DNA from: Clostridium cadaveris
GTDB lineage: Bacteria > Bacillota > Clostridia > Clostridiales > Clostridiaceae
Direction of reading: 5' to 3'
Assembly: GCF_020911725.1 (NCBI RefSeq)
Contig: NZ_CP076620.1
Location: 2,865,001-2,929,000 of the forward strand
Length of the DNA stretch: 64,000 nucleotides
Numbering within the stretch: position 1 is the first letter of the stretch; every line of letters begins with the position of its first letter. Of the stretch, positions 8,096 through 16,815 are shown piece after piece. A model generated the notes under the pieces. That model did no database searches. It had not been told where the DNA came from and saw only the letters and a program-made list of their open reading frames with translations. The position numbers and the translations under genes are program-made.

Positions 8096-9028
8096 ATGAA
8101 GTTAGGTTTTATAATACCAAATCATCCAAACGAAAAACGTGTAGCTCTGCTACCATGGCACATAAATAATTTTGAAAATGAAATCTTCATAGAAAAAGGA
8201 TTTGGTCATCACCTGTGTATAAGTGATAAAGAATATGAAGATAAAGGTTGTACTATTCTCAATCGAGAAGATATTTTTAAAGAATGTGACGGCATCTTTT
8301 CATTAAAAGTAATAAAACCATCCGATTATCCTTATATAAGGGAAAATCAAATTATAGTAGGTTGGACTCACCCCTATGGGTCAGGTAATACATTTATGGA
8401 AGAAGTAGCTGTTCCCAAAAATCTTATGGTAGTAGATTTAGATAATATACACCCCGAAATCTTTTATGAAAATAGAGAGATTCCTATTCCGTGGATACCT
8501 AAAAACTTTGTTTATAAAAATAGCTATATAGCTGGTTATTCTTCTACGATGCATGCTTTAATGAGCTTCGGAATGATCCCTTCTTTTAAACACAAAGTTG
8601 CTGTTCTAGGTTCTGGAAATACATCTCAAGGCGCTTTCAATGCCATCTCTAAATTTTCATGTGATATAAGAATGTTTTACCGTAAAACTTTAAATGAGTT
8701 TTTAGATCAAATGTCTGATTTTGATATTATAATAAATGGTATAGAATTACCTCCTCATAGCGAACCGCTATTAAAGATATCCGATTATGCAAAATTAAAA
8801 CAAAATACTCTTATAATTGATGCAGCGGCTTGTCCCGGACGTACTTTTGAGGGTTTCCATCATACATCTTATAATCACCCTATATATCATAAAGAGAGCG
8901 TTAATTTTTATGCTATAAATAATTCTCCTTCTATATATTATAGAGAAGCTAGTCAAGAAATAAGTGCCGCATTTAGTAAATATGTTTACTCAAAAAATCT
9001 TAAAGATTTTATAGAATTATGTAAATAA
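8096..9028 (+). CDS. ceo: N5-(carboxyethyl)ornithine synthase
   Basis: 310 residues, closely resembling the Lactococcus enzyme that joins pyruvate and the side-chain amine of ornithine (or lysine) using NADPH. Shared stretches include NEKRVALLPWHINNFENEI, NQIIVGWTHPYGSG, WIPKNFVYKNSYIAGY and KFSCDIRMFYRKT. The family is related to alanine dehydrogenase and transhydrogenase N-terminal domains; GSGNTSQGAF (about residue 172) is the nucleotide-binding turn. The GGGG ribosome site is a rather long 12 bases before the ATG. It is transcribed alone, divergent from a GntR-RCK regulator, and its terminator has been split by an IS3 element. Confidence 0.87.
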   Translation: MKLGFIIPNHPNEKRVALLPWHINNFENEIFIEKGFGHHLCISDKEYEDKGCTILNREDIFKECDGIFSLKVIKPSDYPYIRENQIIVGWTHPYGSGNTFMEEVAVPKNLMVVDLDNIHPEIFYENREIPIPWIPKNFVYKNSYIAGYSSTMHALMSFGMIPSFKHKVAVLGSGNTSQGAFNAISKFSCDIRMFYRKTLNEFLDQMSDFDIIINGIELPPHSEPLLKISDYAKLKQNTLIIDAAACPGRTFEGFHHTSYNHPIYHKESVNFYAINNSPSIYYREASQEISAAFSKYVYSKNLKDFIELCK

Positions 9029-9049
9029 AGAAGATATGGTGTAATAAAA
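9027..9049 (+). terminator. left half of the ceo terminator, split by the IS3 element
   Basis: AAAGAAGATATGGTG (9027-9041) pairs, with one bulge, to CACCATATCTTTCTTT at 10503-10518, where T-rich sequence follows. Joined without the insertion the two halves make one hairpin with ATAAA/TTTAT closing the loop. The element sits in the loop centre. Confidence 0.75.
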
Positions 9050-10493
9050 TGGAACCTATAAGATAGACACTAATAAAAGAGAGTCTATCTATATAGGTTC
9101 TTTTTTTGTACAATAAGTTTATGAGGTGAATTAACTATGAGTAAAATAAGATTTTCAAATGATGAAATTAGTAGACTATCAAGAAATAAATATGTGAGCA
9201 ATGTAAGTGAAAAAGCAATAACATATACTAATGAATTTAAAATACATTTTATCGCTGAATGTAGCAAAGGGAAAACTTCAAGAGTTATTTTTGAAGAAGC
9301 TGGATTTGATATAAATACCCTCGGTATTCGTCGTATTGAATGCGCTGGTACAAGATGGAGAAAAGCATTTAAGGATAATGGAATATTAGGATTAGATGAC
9401 ACTAGACGAAAAAATAGTGGTCGACCACGTAAGCGTAGTATTACTAGCGATGAAATAATAGAAAAGCAAAAAGCAGAAATTGAATATTTAAAGGCTGAGG
9501 TAGAATTGTTAAAAAAATTAGAGCTGCACGAAAGGCAGGTGAGAAAAGGTAAATTAATTGCAGCACAAGCATTTGCCTTAATAGAATATATTGTTAGCAA
9601 GTTGCAAAATCATAATGTAGTCAAACATCTATGCAGTACGGCTGGTGTTTCACGCTCTGGTTACTATAGATATCTGTCTTGTAAAAATATTAGAACTAAT
9701 CGCGAAAACAAGGATAATTTAATTAGAAATACTATTCTTGAAGCGCTGAATTATAGAGGTTATAAAAAAGGATCAAGATCAATCAAAATGATTTTAAAAG
9801 ATAAATTTAATATTGTGTATAGCAGAAGGCGTATCCAAAGAATAATGAGAAAGTACAATATAGTTTGCCCTATTAGGAAACCTAATCCATATAAGCGTAT
9901 AGCTAAGGCTACAAAGGAACATACCGTGGTACCTAATCTACTCAATAGAAATTTCAAGCAAGAAATACCTGGTAAAGTATTGCTTACAGATATCACATAT
10001 CTACCATATTCAAATAATAATATGGCTTATTTATCGACCATCAAAGACGCTTCTACTAATGAAATCCTAGCATATAATTTATCTAATAGAATAACCTTAG
10101 ATATCGCCACGAATACAATACTTAAACTAATGGCCAACTCCAATGTCAAATTAGCAAAAGATGCTTTTATTCACTCAGATCAAGGTAGTCATTATACAAG
10201 TCCAATATTTCAAAAACTTTTAAAATCTAAGAATCTTGGACAATCTATGTCTAGACGTGGTAACTGTTGGGACAATGCTCCTCAAGAATCATTTTTTGGT
10301 CATATGAAAGATGAAATTGATTATAAATCTTGTTCAACTTTATCTGAACTACAGTTAATTATTGATGACTATATCGACTACTATAACAATGATCGTTGCC
10401 AGTGGAATTTAAAAAAGCTGACTCCTGTTCAATACAGAAATCAGCTTTTAGTAGCCTAGCTCTCTTTTTTTAGTGTCCTTGACATAGGTTCCA
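9050..10493 (+). mobile_element. IS3-family insertion sequence, complete
   Basis: About 1444 bases with TG...CA ends. The terminal inverted repeats of roughly 34 bases start TGGAACCTAT on both sides and share GACACTAA and AAAAGAGAG further in. The left end can also fold on itself (GATAGAC with GTCTATC, AACCTATA with TATAGGTT). I do not see the usual 3-4 base target duplication: AAA or AAAA on the left against CTT on the right. The transposase is intact. Confidence 0.88.
9137..10459 (+). CDS. IS3-family transposase, OrfA and OrfB in one reading frame
   Basis: 440 residues. The N-terminal part (1-130) has a helix-turn-helix and a leucine-rich coiled coil (KQKAEIEYLKAEVELLKK). An HTH_21 segment follows, then the rve/DDE core with Asp in LLTDITYL, Asp in HSDQGSHY and Glu in APQESFFGHMKDE. 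Most IS3 elements encode the two halves in different frames joined by a -1 frameshift. Here the frame is continuous, yet a run of seven A (9511-9517) lies exactly at the usual junction. A -1 slip there would instead end at TAA 9550-9552, giving a 138-residue OrfA-like protein. Confidence 0.93.
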   Translation: MSKIRFSNDEISRLSRNKYVSNVSEKAITYTNEFKIHFIAECSKGKTSRVIFEEAGFDINTLGIRRIECAGTRWRKAFKDNGILGLDDTRRKNSGRPRKRSITSDEIIEKQKAEIEYLKAEVELLKKLELHERQVRKGKLIAAQAFALIEYIVSKLQNHNVVKHLCSTAGVSRSGYYRYLSCKNIRTNRENKDNLIRNTILEALNYRGYKKGSRSIKMILKDKFNIVYSRRRIQRIMRKYNIVCPIRKPNPYKRIAKATKEHTVVPNLLNRNFKQEIPGKVLLTDITYLPYSNNNMAYLSTIKDASTNEILAYNLSNRITLDIATNTILKLMANSNVKLAKDAFIHSDQGSHYTSPIFQKLLKSKNLGQSMSRRGNCWDNAPQESFFGHMKDEIDYKSCSTLSELQLIIDDYIDYYNNDRCQWNLKKLTPVQYRNQLLVA

Positions 10494-10502
10494 CTTTATA
10501 AT

Positions 10503-10518
10503 CACCATATCTTTCTTT
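10503..10518 (+). terminator. right half of the split ceo terminator
   Basis: CACCATATCTTTCTTT complements 9027-9041 across the insertion element and is followed by ATTTTTAAG. It may still pair with the left half only in a transcript that reads through the whole element. Confidence 0.65.
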
Positions 10519-10541
10519 ATTTTTAAGTATATCCTAAACTT

Positions 10542-10907
10542 TTATAGAAGAACTTCTTTTATTCTATCTGCTAAAACGTCTGCAAGTCTTGGGTCCTCTC
10601 CAAGAGTATTTCCCATAGATATTTTTATTCCTGGTTTATCAGCTATATACTCTTCTATTTCTTTTGGAATATCTTCTCTTATATGAACTCCTGAAAATAA
10701 AAAGTATGGAACTACTCTTATATCTGTAACATTTTGTTCTATAAGCTTATCAATTCCTTTTTCTAAGTTAACATCAGAAAATTGAAGATATGCCGTCTCT
10801 ATGATAGTATCAGGAAGTTTAGCTCTTGTCATTTCTGTTATTTTTCTTAAAGTTTCCTCTGTTTCTTTTTCTCTGCTACCGTGTGCTAAAATTAAAATAC
10901 CCTTCAT
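10542..10907 (-). CDS. cbiX: small sirohydrochlorin cobaltochelatase CbiX
   Basis: 121 residues, the size of the single-domain (short) CbiX/SirB chelatases, which work as homodimers. Metal-binding histidines are in LAHGSREKE (His 9) and SGVHIREDIP (His 73). It inserts cobalt into sirohydrochlorin, the step from the tetrapyrrole trunk into anaerobic cobalamin synthesis; related proteins insert iron or nickel, so metal choice is inferred from context. It is the last gene of the riboswitch-controlled operon, 4 bases after hemL. Confidence 0.88.
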   Translation of the reverse strand: MKGILILAHGSREKETEETLRKITEMTRAKLPDTIIETAYLQFSDVNLEKGIDKLIEQNVTDIRVVPYFLFSGVHIREDIPKEIEEYIADKPGIKISMGNTLGEDPRLADVLADRIKEVLL

Positions 10908-10911
10908 CTCT

Positions 10912-12210
10912 TTACTTTCCTCCCCAAATTTTTTTAATACTTTCTTCTGCTGCTTGTAATGTTTTATCTATATCCTCATCACTATGAGCATAGCTCATAA
11001 ACATAGCTTCAAATTGCGATGGAGCAATATATATTCCTCTTTCTTCTATACTGTTGAAGTATTTTGCATATGCTTCAGTGTCACTTGTTTTTGCATCATT
11101 ATAATTTTCAACCTTCTTATCTGTAAAGAAAGGACACATTAAAGATCCTGCTACATTTACTGATATAGGTGCATTATATTTTGCTGCTATGGTTCTAAAG
11201 CCTTCTGCCAATTTTTCAGTAGTTTTATTTATTTTTTCATATATTTCAGGATTTTCATATAGCATAGTTAACTGCGCTAATCCTGCTGCCATTGCAACTG
11301 GGTTTCCTGATAGCGTTCCTGCTTGATAAACGCCTCCTAAAGGTGATACGTATTCCATGATTTCACGTCTTCCGCCATAAGCTCCAACAGGCATTCCTCC
11401 ACCTATAATCTTACCATAAGTTACAAGGTCTGCTTCTATTCCAAAATACTCTTGAGCCCCACCTCTAGCTAAACGGAATCCAGTTATAACCTCATCAAAA
11501 ATTAAAATAGTTTTATTTTCTGTACATATAGCTCTTAATCCCTCTAAGAATTCCTTCTTAGGAGGAACTACTCCCATATTAGCTGCAACAGGTTCTACTA
11601 TAACAGCAGCAATTTCATCTTTATTGTTTTCAAAGAATTTTCTTACTGATTCTATATTATTATATTCTGCAGTTAAAGTATCTTGAGTTGCATTCTTAGG
11701 AACTCCTAAGCTATCTGGAGTACCTTCTGTCAAAAGACCAGAACCAGCTTTTACAAGCATACTATCACTATGTCCATGATAACATCCTTCAAATTTTATT
11801 ATTTTATTTCTTCCTGTGAATCCTCTAGCAACACGAATAGCACTCATAACAGCTTCTGTACCGCTATTTACCATTCTTATCATCTCAACATTAGGAACCA
11901 TCTTTCTGATTAATTCCCCAATTAAAACTTCATTTTCAGTAGGTGCACCATAGCTTAATCCATTTTGAATAGCTTTAGCTACAGCATCTAGTATTATAGG
12001 ATGATTATGACCTAATATCATAGGTCCCCATGAACATATATAGTCTATATATTCATGACCATCAGCATCATAAATTTTTGACCCATTTGCTTTCTTTATG
12101 AAAAGAGGATCTGACCCTACTGCTCTAAATGCTCTTACTGGACTATTTACTCCTCCTGGCATAACTTCTTTGGCTCTTTTAAAAAGATCGCTACTTGTCT
12201 TGTTTATCAT
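10912..12210 (-). CDS. hemL: glutamate-1-semialdehyde 2,1-aminomutase
   Basis: 432 residues, normal for the family. Fold-type I PLP enzyme that turns glutamate-1-semialdehyde into 5-aminolevulinate. The PLP lysine is in VTYGKIIGGGMPVGAYGG (about residue 267) and the cofactor Asp in LIFDEVITGFR. Works directly after glutamyl-tRNA reductase (hemA in this operon) in the C5 pathway. It starts with ATG 13 bases after the hemB stop. Confidence 0.97.
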   Translation of the reverse strand: MINKTSSDLFKRAKEVMPGGVNSPVRAFRAVGSDPLFIKKANGSKIYDADGHEYIDYICSWGPMILGHNHPIILDAVAKAIQNGLSYGAPTENEVLIGELIRKMVPNVEMIRMVNSGTEAVMSAIRVARGFTGRNKIIKFEGCYHGHSDSMLVKAGSGLLTEGTPDSLGVPKNATQDTLTAEYNNIESVRKFFENNKDEIAAVIVEPVAANMGVVPPKKEFLEGLRAICTENKTILIFDEVITGFRLARGGAQEYFGIEADLVTYGKIIGGGMPVGAYGGRREIMEYVSPLGGVYQAGTLSGNPVAMAAGLAQLTMLYENPEIYEKINKTTEKLAEGFRTIAAKYNAPISVNVAGSLMCPFFTDKKVENYNDAKTSDTEAYAKYFNSIEERGIYIAPSQFEAMFMSYAHSDEDIDKTLQAAEESIKKIWGGK

Positions 12211-12223
12211 ATCACTATCTCCT

Positions 12224-13216
12224 TTAACCTATATCACCTTTTTTTATTGCTTGAGCGATTTCCTTTGCAAAATAACTTATCAATATGTCTGCTCCTGCTC
12301 TGTATATCCCAACAGTACTTTCACACATAACACCATACTCATCTATAAGTCCTTGAGCTGCTGCTGCTTTAATCATTGCATACTCTCCACTTACACTATA
12401 AGCAGCTAAAGGAAGATTTGTATTTTCTTTAACCTCTTTAATAACATCTAAATATGAAAGAGCAGGTTTAACCATCAATATATCTGCTCCTTCACTTACA
12501 TCTAAAAGAGCTTCTTTAAGTGCTTCTCTCTTGTTGTGATAGTCCATTTGATATGACTTTCTATTTCCAAATGAAGGTGCTGATCCAGCAGCATCTCTAA
12601 ATGGCCCATAAAATGCCGATGCATATTTTACTGCATATGACATTATAGCAGTATCATTATATCCATTCTCATCTAATACTCTTCTTATAGCATCAATTCT
12701 TCCATCCATCATATCAGATGGTGCTACCATATCTGCTCCAGCTTGCACATGCGAAAGAGCTATTCTAGCTATATAATCTAGAGTTTTATCATTATCAACA
12801 TCATGATTGTGTAAAATTCCACAATGACCATGTGATGTGTATTCACACATGCATACATCTGTTATTATCTGCATTTCAGGATACTCATCTTTAATTTTTC
12901 TTATTCCTTGTTGTATTATTCCATTTTCGTCATATGCCTGTGAACCTACCTCATCTTTATGATCTGGAAGTCCAAATAATAAAATTGAACGTACATCATT
13001 TTTTAATGCTTCCTCTACAGCTTCTCCAACTCTATCTGGGCTATAGTGAAAGTTGTTTGGAAGAGATGAAATCTCTGATTTTATATTATTTCCCTCTTTC
13101 AAAAATAAAGGATAAATTAATGACTTTGGAGAAAGTCTAACTTCTCTTACCATATCTCTTAAAGTTTCACTTTTTCTAAGTCTTCTTGGTCTTATATTAT
13201 CATTCATAAAATTCAT
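12224..13216 (-). CDS. hemB: porphobilinogen synthase (5-aminolevulinate dehydratase)
   Basis: 330 residues. Condenses two 5-aminolevulinate molecules to porphobilinogen. Both active-site lysines are visible (VKYASAFYGPFRDA and ILMVKPALSYLD), and the Zn-type cysteine cluster is present (DVCMCEYTSHGHCG). ATG at 13216 follows an AAGGAG site. It lies between the cobA-hemD fusion and hemL in the operon. Confidence 0.97.
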   Translation of the reverse strand: MNFMNDNIRPRRLRKSETLRDMVREVRLSPKSLIYPLFLKEGNNIKSEISSLPNNFHYSPDRVGEAVEEALKNDVRSILLFGLPDHKDEVGSQAYDENGIIQQGIRKIKDEYPEMQIITDVCMCEYTSHGHCGILHNHDVDNDKTLDYIARIALSHVQAGADMVAPSDMMDGRIDAIRRVLDENGYNDTAIMSYAVKYASAFYGPFRDAAGSAPSFGNRKSYQMDYHNKREALKEALLDVSEGADILMVKPALSYLDVIKEVKENTNLPLAAYSVSGEYAMIKAAAAQGLIDEYGVMCESTVGIYRAGADILISYFAKEIAQAIKKGDIG

Positions 13217-13220
13217 ATTA

Positions 13221-14708
13221 TTATCTCCTTTTTGTACATTTTACTAGCTTATCTATCATAGAGTCTATAGATGCTTTATCGGAAACTTCACAATCAAAAC
13301 CAAATTCTTTAGCTGCTTTTAATGTCTGCTCTCCTATACATAAGGCCTTTATATTGTTTTTATTTAAATTATCCATTGATTTTACAAATCCATTGACTGT
13401 AGAAGCACTTGTGAATAATACCCAATTAACTAAATTACTCTCTATTTTATTTTTTAATTCTTCGCTTTGATCATTTTTATAAATTGTCTCATAAAGAGCT
13501 ATTCTTTCAAATGATATTTCAGACTCTTCAAAAGACTTTTCTAAATCGCCACTAGTTTTTAATGCATTTAAAATCAATACTTTCTCATTCTTTTCTATAC
13601 TTTCTGATATAAGTTTTCCAAGATGAGCCCCATCAAAAATACTTGGTATAAAATCTGCAATTATGGCATACTTTTTAAGTTCTTCTGCCGTTTGAGTACC
13701 AACAGCTCCAATTTTAACTTTATTTAAATATCTAGCGTCTTTACCCTTTGCAAATAACTTCTTGAAAAATATTTCCACTGCTGTTTTACTAGAAAAAGTT
13801 ATAACATCAAATTTATCTATTTCTGGGATATCTATATCCAATTCTATAGTATCTATACAAGGATATTCTATCACTTCTGCTCCTAATTCTCTAAGCCTAT
13901 CTGATAAAGTTCCAATAGAGTTTTTAGGTCTAGTAACAACTACATTCTCTCCAAATAAAGGCTTTTTCATAAACCAGTCAAATTCATTTGATAATGAACA
14001 TACGTTGCCTACAGCAATTATTGCAGGTGATTTAATTTTATACTGGTTAGCCTTCTCCACTAATGTAGAAATTGTAGCTATCACTTTACGTTGGTTGTAT
14101 CTAGTTCCATTCTCAACTATAGCTGCTTTTGTATCAGGATTCATTCCTGCATTTAACAGTCCTTCCATTAAAAACGGCATTGATGACACTCCCATTAGAA
14201 ACACTAATGTACCATTTAATTTTGATATTTCTTTGAATGGTATGTTAAGTTTTCCACCTTCTCTAGCATGACCTGTTATTATATGAAGAGAAGAACAAAA
14301 ATCTCTATGAGTTATTGGTATCCCAGCATAAGTAAGGGCGGAGATTGCTGAAGTTATACCTGGAACCACTTCAAAGTCAACGTTATTTTCTGCAAGTAGC
14401 TCTAATTCTTCTCCACCTCTTCCAAATACGAAAGGGTCTCCGCCTTTAAGTCTTACTACATTTTTCCCTTGAAATGCTTCATTTAGTAATATTTTATTTA
14501 TGTCTTCCTGTTTTACAAGATGATGACTGCTTTGTTTTCCTACATTAATTCTTTCAGCGCTATCTGGAATCATGTTCAAAATATCATTAGATACTAATCT
14601 ATCGTAAACTACAACTTCTGCCTTGCTTAATAGTTCCGCACCTCTTAAAGTTAAAAGGCCTTTATTTCCAGGACCTGCTCCTACTAACGCCACAAACCCT
14701 TTTTTCAA
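13221..14708 (-). CDS. cobA-hemD: fused uroporphyrinogen-III methyltransferase / uroporphyrinogen-III synthase
   Basis: Two enzymes in one chain of about 495 residues. Residues 1-245 are the SAM-dependent CobA/SUMT domain (ALVGAGPGNKGLLTLRG, VVRLKGGDPFVFGRGGEE, HIITGHA), which makes precorrin-2. Residues 250-490 are the HemD domain (VVTRPKNSIGTLSDRL), which closes the uroporphyrinogen-III ring. The fusion is common in Clostridium. The start is taken as TTG at 14708 behind GAGGTG. A GTG at 14717 overlaps the hemC stop but sits within the ribosome site. Gene junctions are tight, consistent with coupled translation. Confidence 0.95.
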   Translation of the reverse strand: MKKGFVALVGAGPGNKGLLTLRGAELLSKAEVVVYDRLVSNDILNMIPDSAERINVGKQSSHHLVKQEDINKILLNEAFQGKNVVRLKGGDPFVFGRGGEELELLAENNVDFEVVPGITSAISALTYAGIPITHRDFCSSLHIITGHAREGGKLNIPFKEISKLNGTLVFLMGVSSMPFLMEGLLNAGMNPDTKAAIVENGTRYNQRKVIATISTLVEKANQYKIKSPAIIAVGNVCSLSNEFDWFMKKPLFGENVVVTRPKNSIGTLSDRLRELGAEVIEYPCIDTIELDIDIPEIDKFDVITFSSKTAVEIFFKKLFAKGKDARYLNKVKIGAVGTQTAEELKKYAIIADFIPSIFDGAHLGKLISESIEKNEKVLILNALKTSGDLEKSFEESEISFERIALYETIYKNDQSEELKNKIESNLVNWVLFTSASTVNGFVKSMDNLNKNNIKALCIGEQTLKAAKEFGFDCEVSDKASIDSMIDKLVKCTKRR

Positions 14709-14713
14709 TATGT

Positions 14714-15586
14714 TCACCTCATCTTTACCTTTTTTGCTAATTCTATTCCCATATTTTCCGCTTCACTTATATCACCGATGATCTCTTCTTTTACAAGCTT
14801 CTCAGTTTCTTCATTATAGTACATACCTTTAAGTTTCACTTTATTTTCCTCAACAGTAGCAAATGCAGCTATTGGAGCGCTACATCCTCCATCTAGTTCT
14901 TTTACGAAACTACGCTCTGCTGCTGCTATTATTTGAGATTCTGGTGAATTAAAATATTTTAGATAATCGTAATTTTCTCCCTTTCTTCCCTGCACTGCAA
15001 TGATTCCTTGACAAGCTGAAGGTAGTATTTCTTCTGTTTCAAAATACCTATTTATTCTTTCATCAAGACCTAATCTTTTTATTCCCGCTGCAGCAAGTAC
15101 TATGGCAGAATACTCACCCCTATCAAGTTTCTCAAGTCTTGTTATAACATTACCTCTGATTGGGGCTATTTCTTTATCCTTAAATATACTTTTTAGTTGA
15201 ACAATTCTTCTCTTACTTCCACATCCTATAGGTGCCTCTGTATTGCTATGTCCTTTTGGTAGTATATATACATCTCTAAAATCAGCTCTTTCAGACAAAG
15301 CTACTATAGGAAGATTTTCATTTATCTCCATTGGCATGTCCTTAAAGCTGTGAACTGTAAAATCAACTTCTCCTGATAAAAGTGCTTCATCTAATTCTTT
15401 AACAAACAGACCTTTTCCGCCAATTTTATCTAAAGCTCTATCAAGAATCTTATCTCCTGTGGTTTTTAAAGATACTATTTCAATCTCTATATCTGGATTA
15501 TTTTCAATTATAGAGTCTATAACCATCTGAGTTTGAATCATAGCAAGCTTACTATCTCTCGTACCAACCTTAATTTTTCTTTTCAC
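14714..15586 (-). CDS. hemC: hydroxymethylbilane synthase (porphobilinogen deaminase)
   Basis: 290 residues. Polymerises four porphobilinogens to hydroxymethylbilane. The dipyrromethane-cofactor cysteine is in ELDGGCSAPIAAFA (about residue 238), and the N-terminal VGTRDSKLAMIQTQ and FVHSFKDMP-like (DFTVHSFKDMPME) motifs are intact. GTG start behind GGAGG. One base separates it from the upstream sirC stop-proximal region, in the same operon. Confidence 0.97.
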   Translation of the reverse strand: MKRKIKVGTRDSKLAMIQTQMVIDSIIENNPDIEIEIVSLKTTGDKILDRALDKIGGKGLFVKELDEALLSGEVDFTVHSFKDMPMEINENLPIVALSERADFRDVYILPKGHSNTEAPIGCGSKRRIVQLKSIFKDKEIAPIRGNVITRLEKLDRGEYSAIVLAAAGIKRLGLDERINRYFETEEILPSACQGIIAVQGRKGENYDYLKYFNSPESQIIAAAERSFVKELDGGCSAPIAAFATVEENKVKLKGMYYNEETEKLVKEEIIGDISEAENMGIELAKKVKMR

Positions 15587-15587
15587 C

Positions 15588-16073
15588 CTATATCTCCTCC
15601 TTGTTTAAAAAAGCTCTTAATTCTTCAGCAGTTTTTCTAACCCTTTTATGGTCATTACCACCTTTTGATACTAAACCGCCTATAATTCTTTCATCTTCAA
15701 ATATAGCTGGGAAATAAAAAGTGCTCTCCTCTTTACAGTCAGCTACGCTAGTAAATATACTTTGCTTTTTTGCTTCTTCCCCTATTAAGTGATTAGTTTC
15801 TCTATCATTTGTAGCTGCAACAACTAAGATACATCCATCTATATCCTTTGAAATAAATTTTCTATATTCTACTCTTATATATTTTTTATTTTCTAATTCC
15901 CTTAATTCCTCTGTTACATGAGGTGATACTACTTCTATTGAGGCTCCAAAGTTCAAAAGAGTTTTTACTCTCCTAGTTGCTATAGTTCCTCCGCCTACAA
16001 CTAAAATTTTTTTATTTTTTATATCTATAAATAACGGAAAAAACTTAGAATCATTGTTCATAACTAAAATCAT
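15588..16073 (-). CDS. precorrin-2 dehydrogenase (SirC / Met8-like)
   Basis: 161 residues. NAD-binding fold (ILVVGGGTIATRRVKTLL, about residues 23-40), then the conserved AATNDRETNHLI segment. Oxidises precorrin-2 to sirohydrochlorin, which CbiX can metallate with cobalt. The short length matches stand-alone SirC rather than CysG with its methyltransferase half. Whether it also chelates iron, as Met8 does, cannot be read from sequence. The start may be ATG at 16073 or 16061; neither has an ideally spaced ribosome site. Confidence 0.9.
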   Translation of the reverse strand: MILVMNNDSKFFPLFIDIKNKKILVVGGGTIATRRVKTLLNFGASIEVVSPHVTEELRELENKKYIRVEYRKFISKDIDGCILVVAATNDRETNHLIGEEAKKQSIFTSVADCKEESTFYFPAIFEDERIIGGLVSKGGNDHKRVRKTAEELRAFLNKEEI

Positions 16074-16083
16074 CTACCTTATT

Positions 16084-16815
16084 TTAAATATTGTATCCTC
16101 TTGGAGTTACAAGCTTTCCATCTACAATTTTTGTAGTTCTATTTCCTATAACTACTGTAGTAAACATATCAACCTTTGCATCTTTAAGTTCTTCAAGAGT
16201 TAGTATAACAGACTCTTGACCTTCTCTAGCTATATTCTTTACAAATCCGCAAGGAGTATCCTTAGGCAAGTTTTTCATGACTATTTCACAAGCCTTATTT
16301 AAATAATCAGCTCTTTTCTTACTTGAAGGATTATAAAGACAAATTACAAAACCAGCTTCTGATGCTAAAGATAATCTTTTTTCAATATGCTCCCATGGAG
16401 TTAAAAGATCACTTAATGATATAACAGCAAAGTCATGAGTTAAAGGTGCTCCAAGAACTGAAGATGCTGATGATGCTGCTGTTATTCCTGGTATTACTTC
16501 AACTTCAACATTGTGATTTTCATATTCGGATAATACTTCTATAACAAGTCCTGCCATACCATAAATTCCTGCATCTCCGCTAGAAACCATTGATACATTC
16601 TTTCCACTTATTGCTGCCTTAACTGCCATATGGCATCTGTCAACTTCCTTTTTCATAGGTGTAGTTATTATTTCTTTTCCTTCTACTATATCTTTTATTA
16701 AATCTACATACACACCATATCCTACTATGGTATCACTGTTTTTTATAGCTTCTAAAGCCTTTACTGTCATCTGTGATTGTTCTCCAGGACCTAATCCTAC
16801 TACATATAATTTCAT
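16084..16815 (-). CDS. cbiH: cobalt-precorrin-3 C17-methyltransferase
   Basis: 243 residues. Tetrapyrrole methylase fold with the SAM-binding VVGLGPGEQSQMTVKA at the N-terminus and the family block VVSSGDAGIYGMAGLVIE (here MVSSGDAGIYGMA). VIPGITAASSASSVLGAPLTHDF distinguishes the CobJ/CbiH group. Performs ring contraction with C17 methylation on the anaerobic cobalamin route. Its ATG overlaps the hemA stop by four bases (ATGA), indicating translational coupling. Confidence 0.93.
   Translation of the reverse strand: MKLYVVGLGPGEQSQMTVKALEAIKNSDTIVGYGVYVDLIKDIVEGKEIITTPMKKEVDRCHMAVKAAISGKNVSMVSSGDAGIYGMAGLVIEVLSEYENHNVEVEVIPGITAASSASSVLGAPLTHDFAVISLSDLLTPWEHIEKRLSLASEAGFVICLYNPSSKKRADYLNKACEIVMKNLPKDTPCGFVKNIAREGQESVILTLEELKDAKVDMFTTVVIGNRTTKIVDGKLVTPRGYNI

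Noticed and set aside
9085-9600. Minus-strand frame of 171 codons opposite the IS3 transposase
   Set aside because: It is the reverse shadow of the transposase, Ser/Leu-rich and without a ribosome site.
9042-10502. Longer inverted repeats for the IS3 element including TAATAAAA and its partner
   Set aside because: The extra matching bases belong to the terminator hairpin into which the element inserted; the canonical TG...CA ends are at 9050 and 10493.
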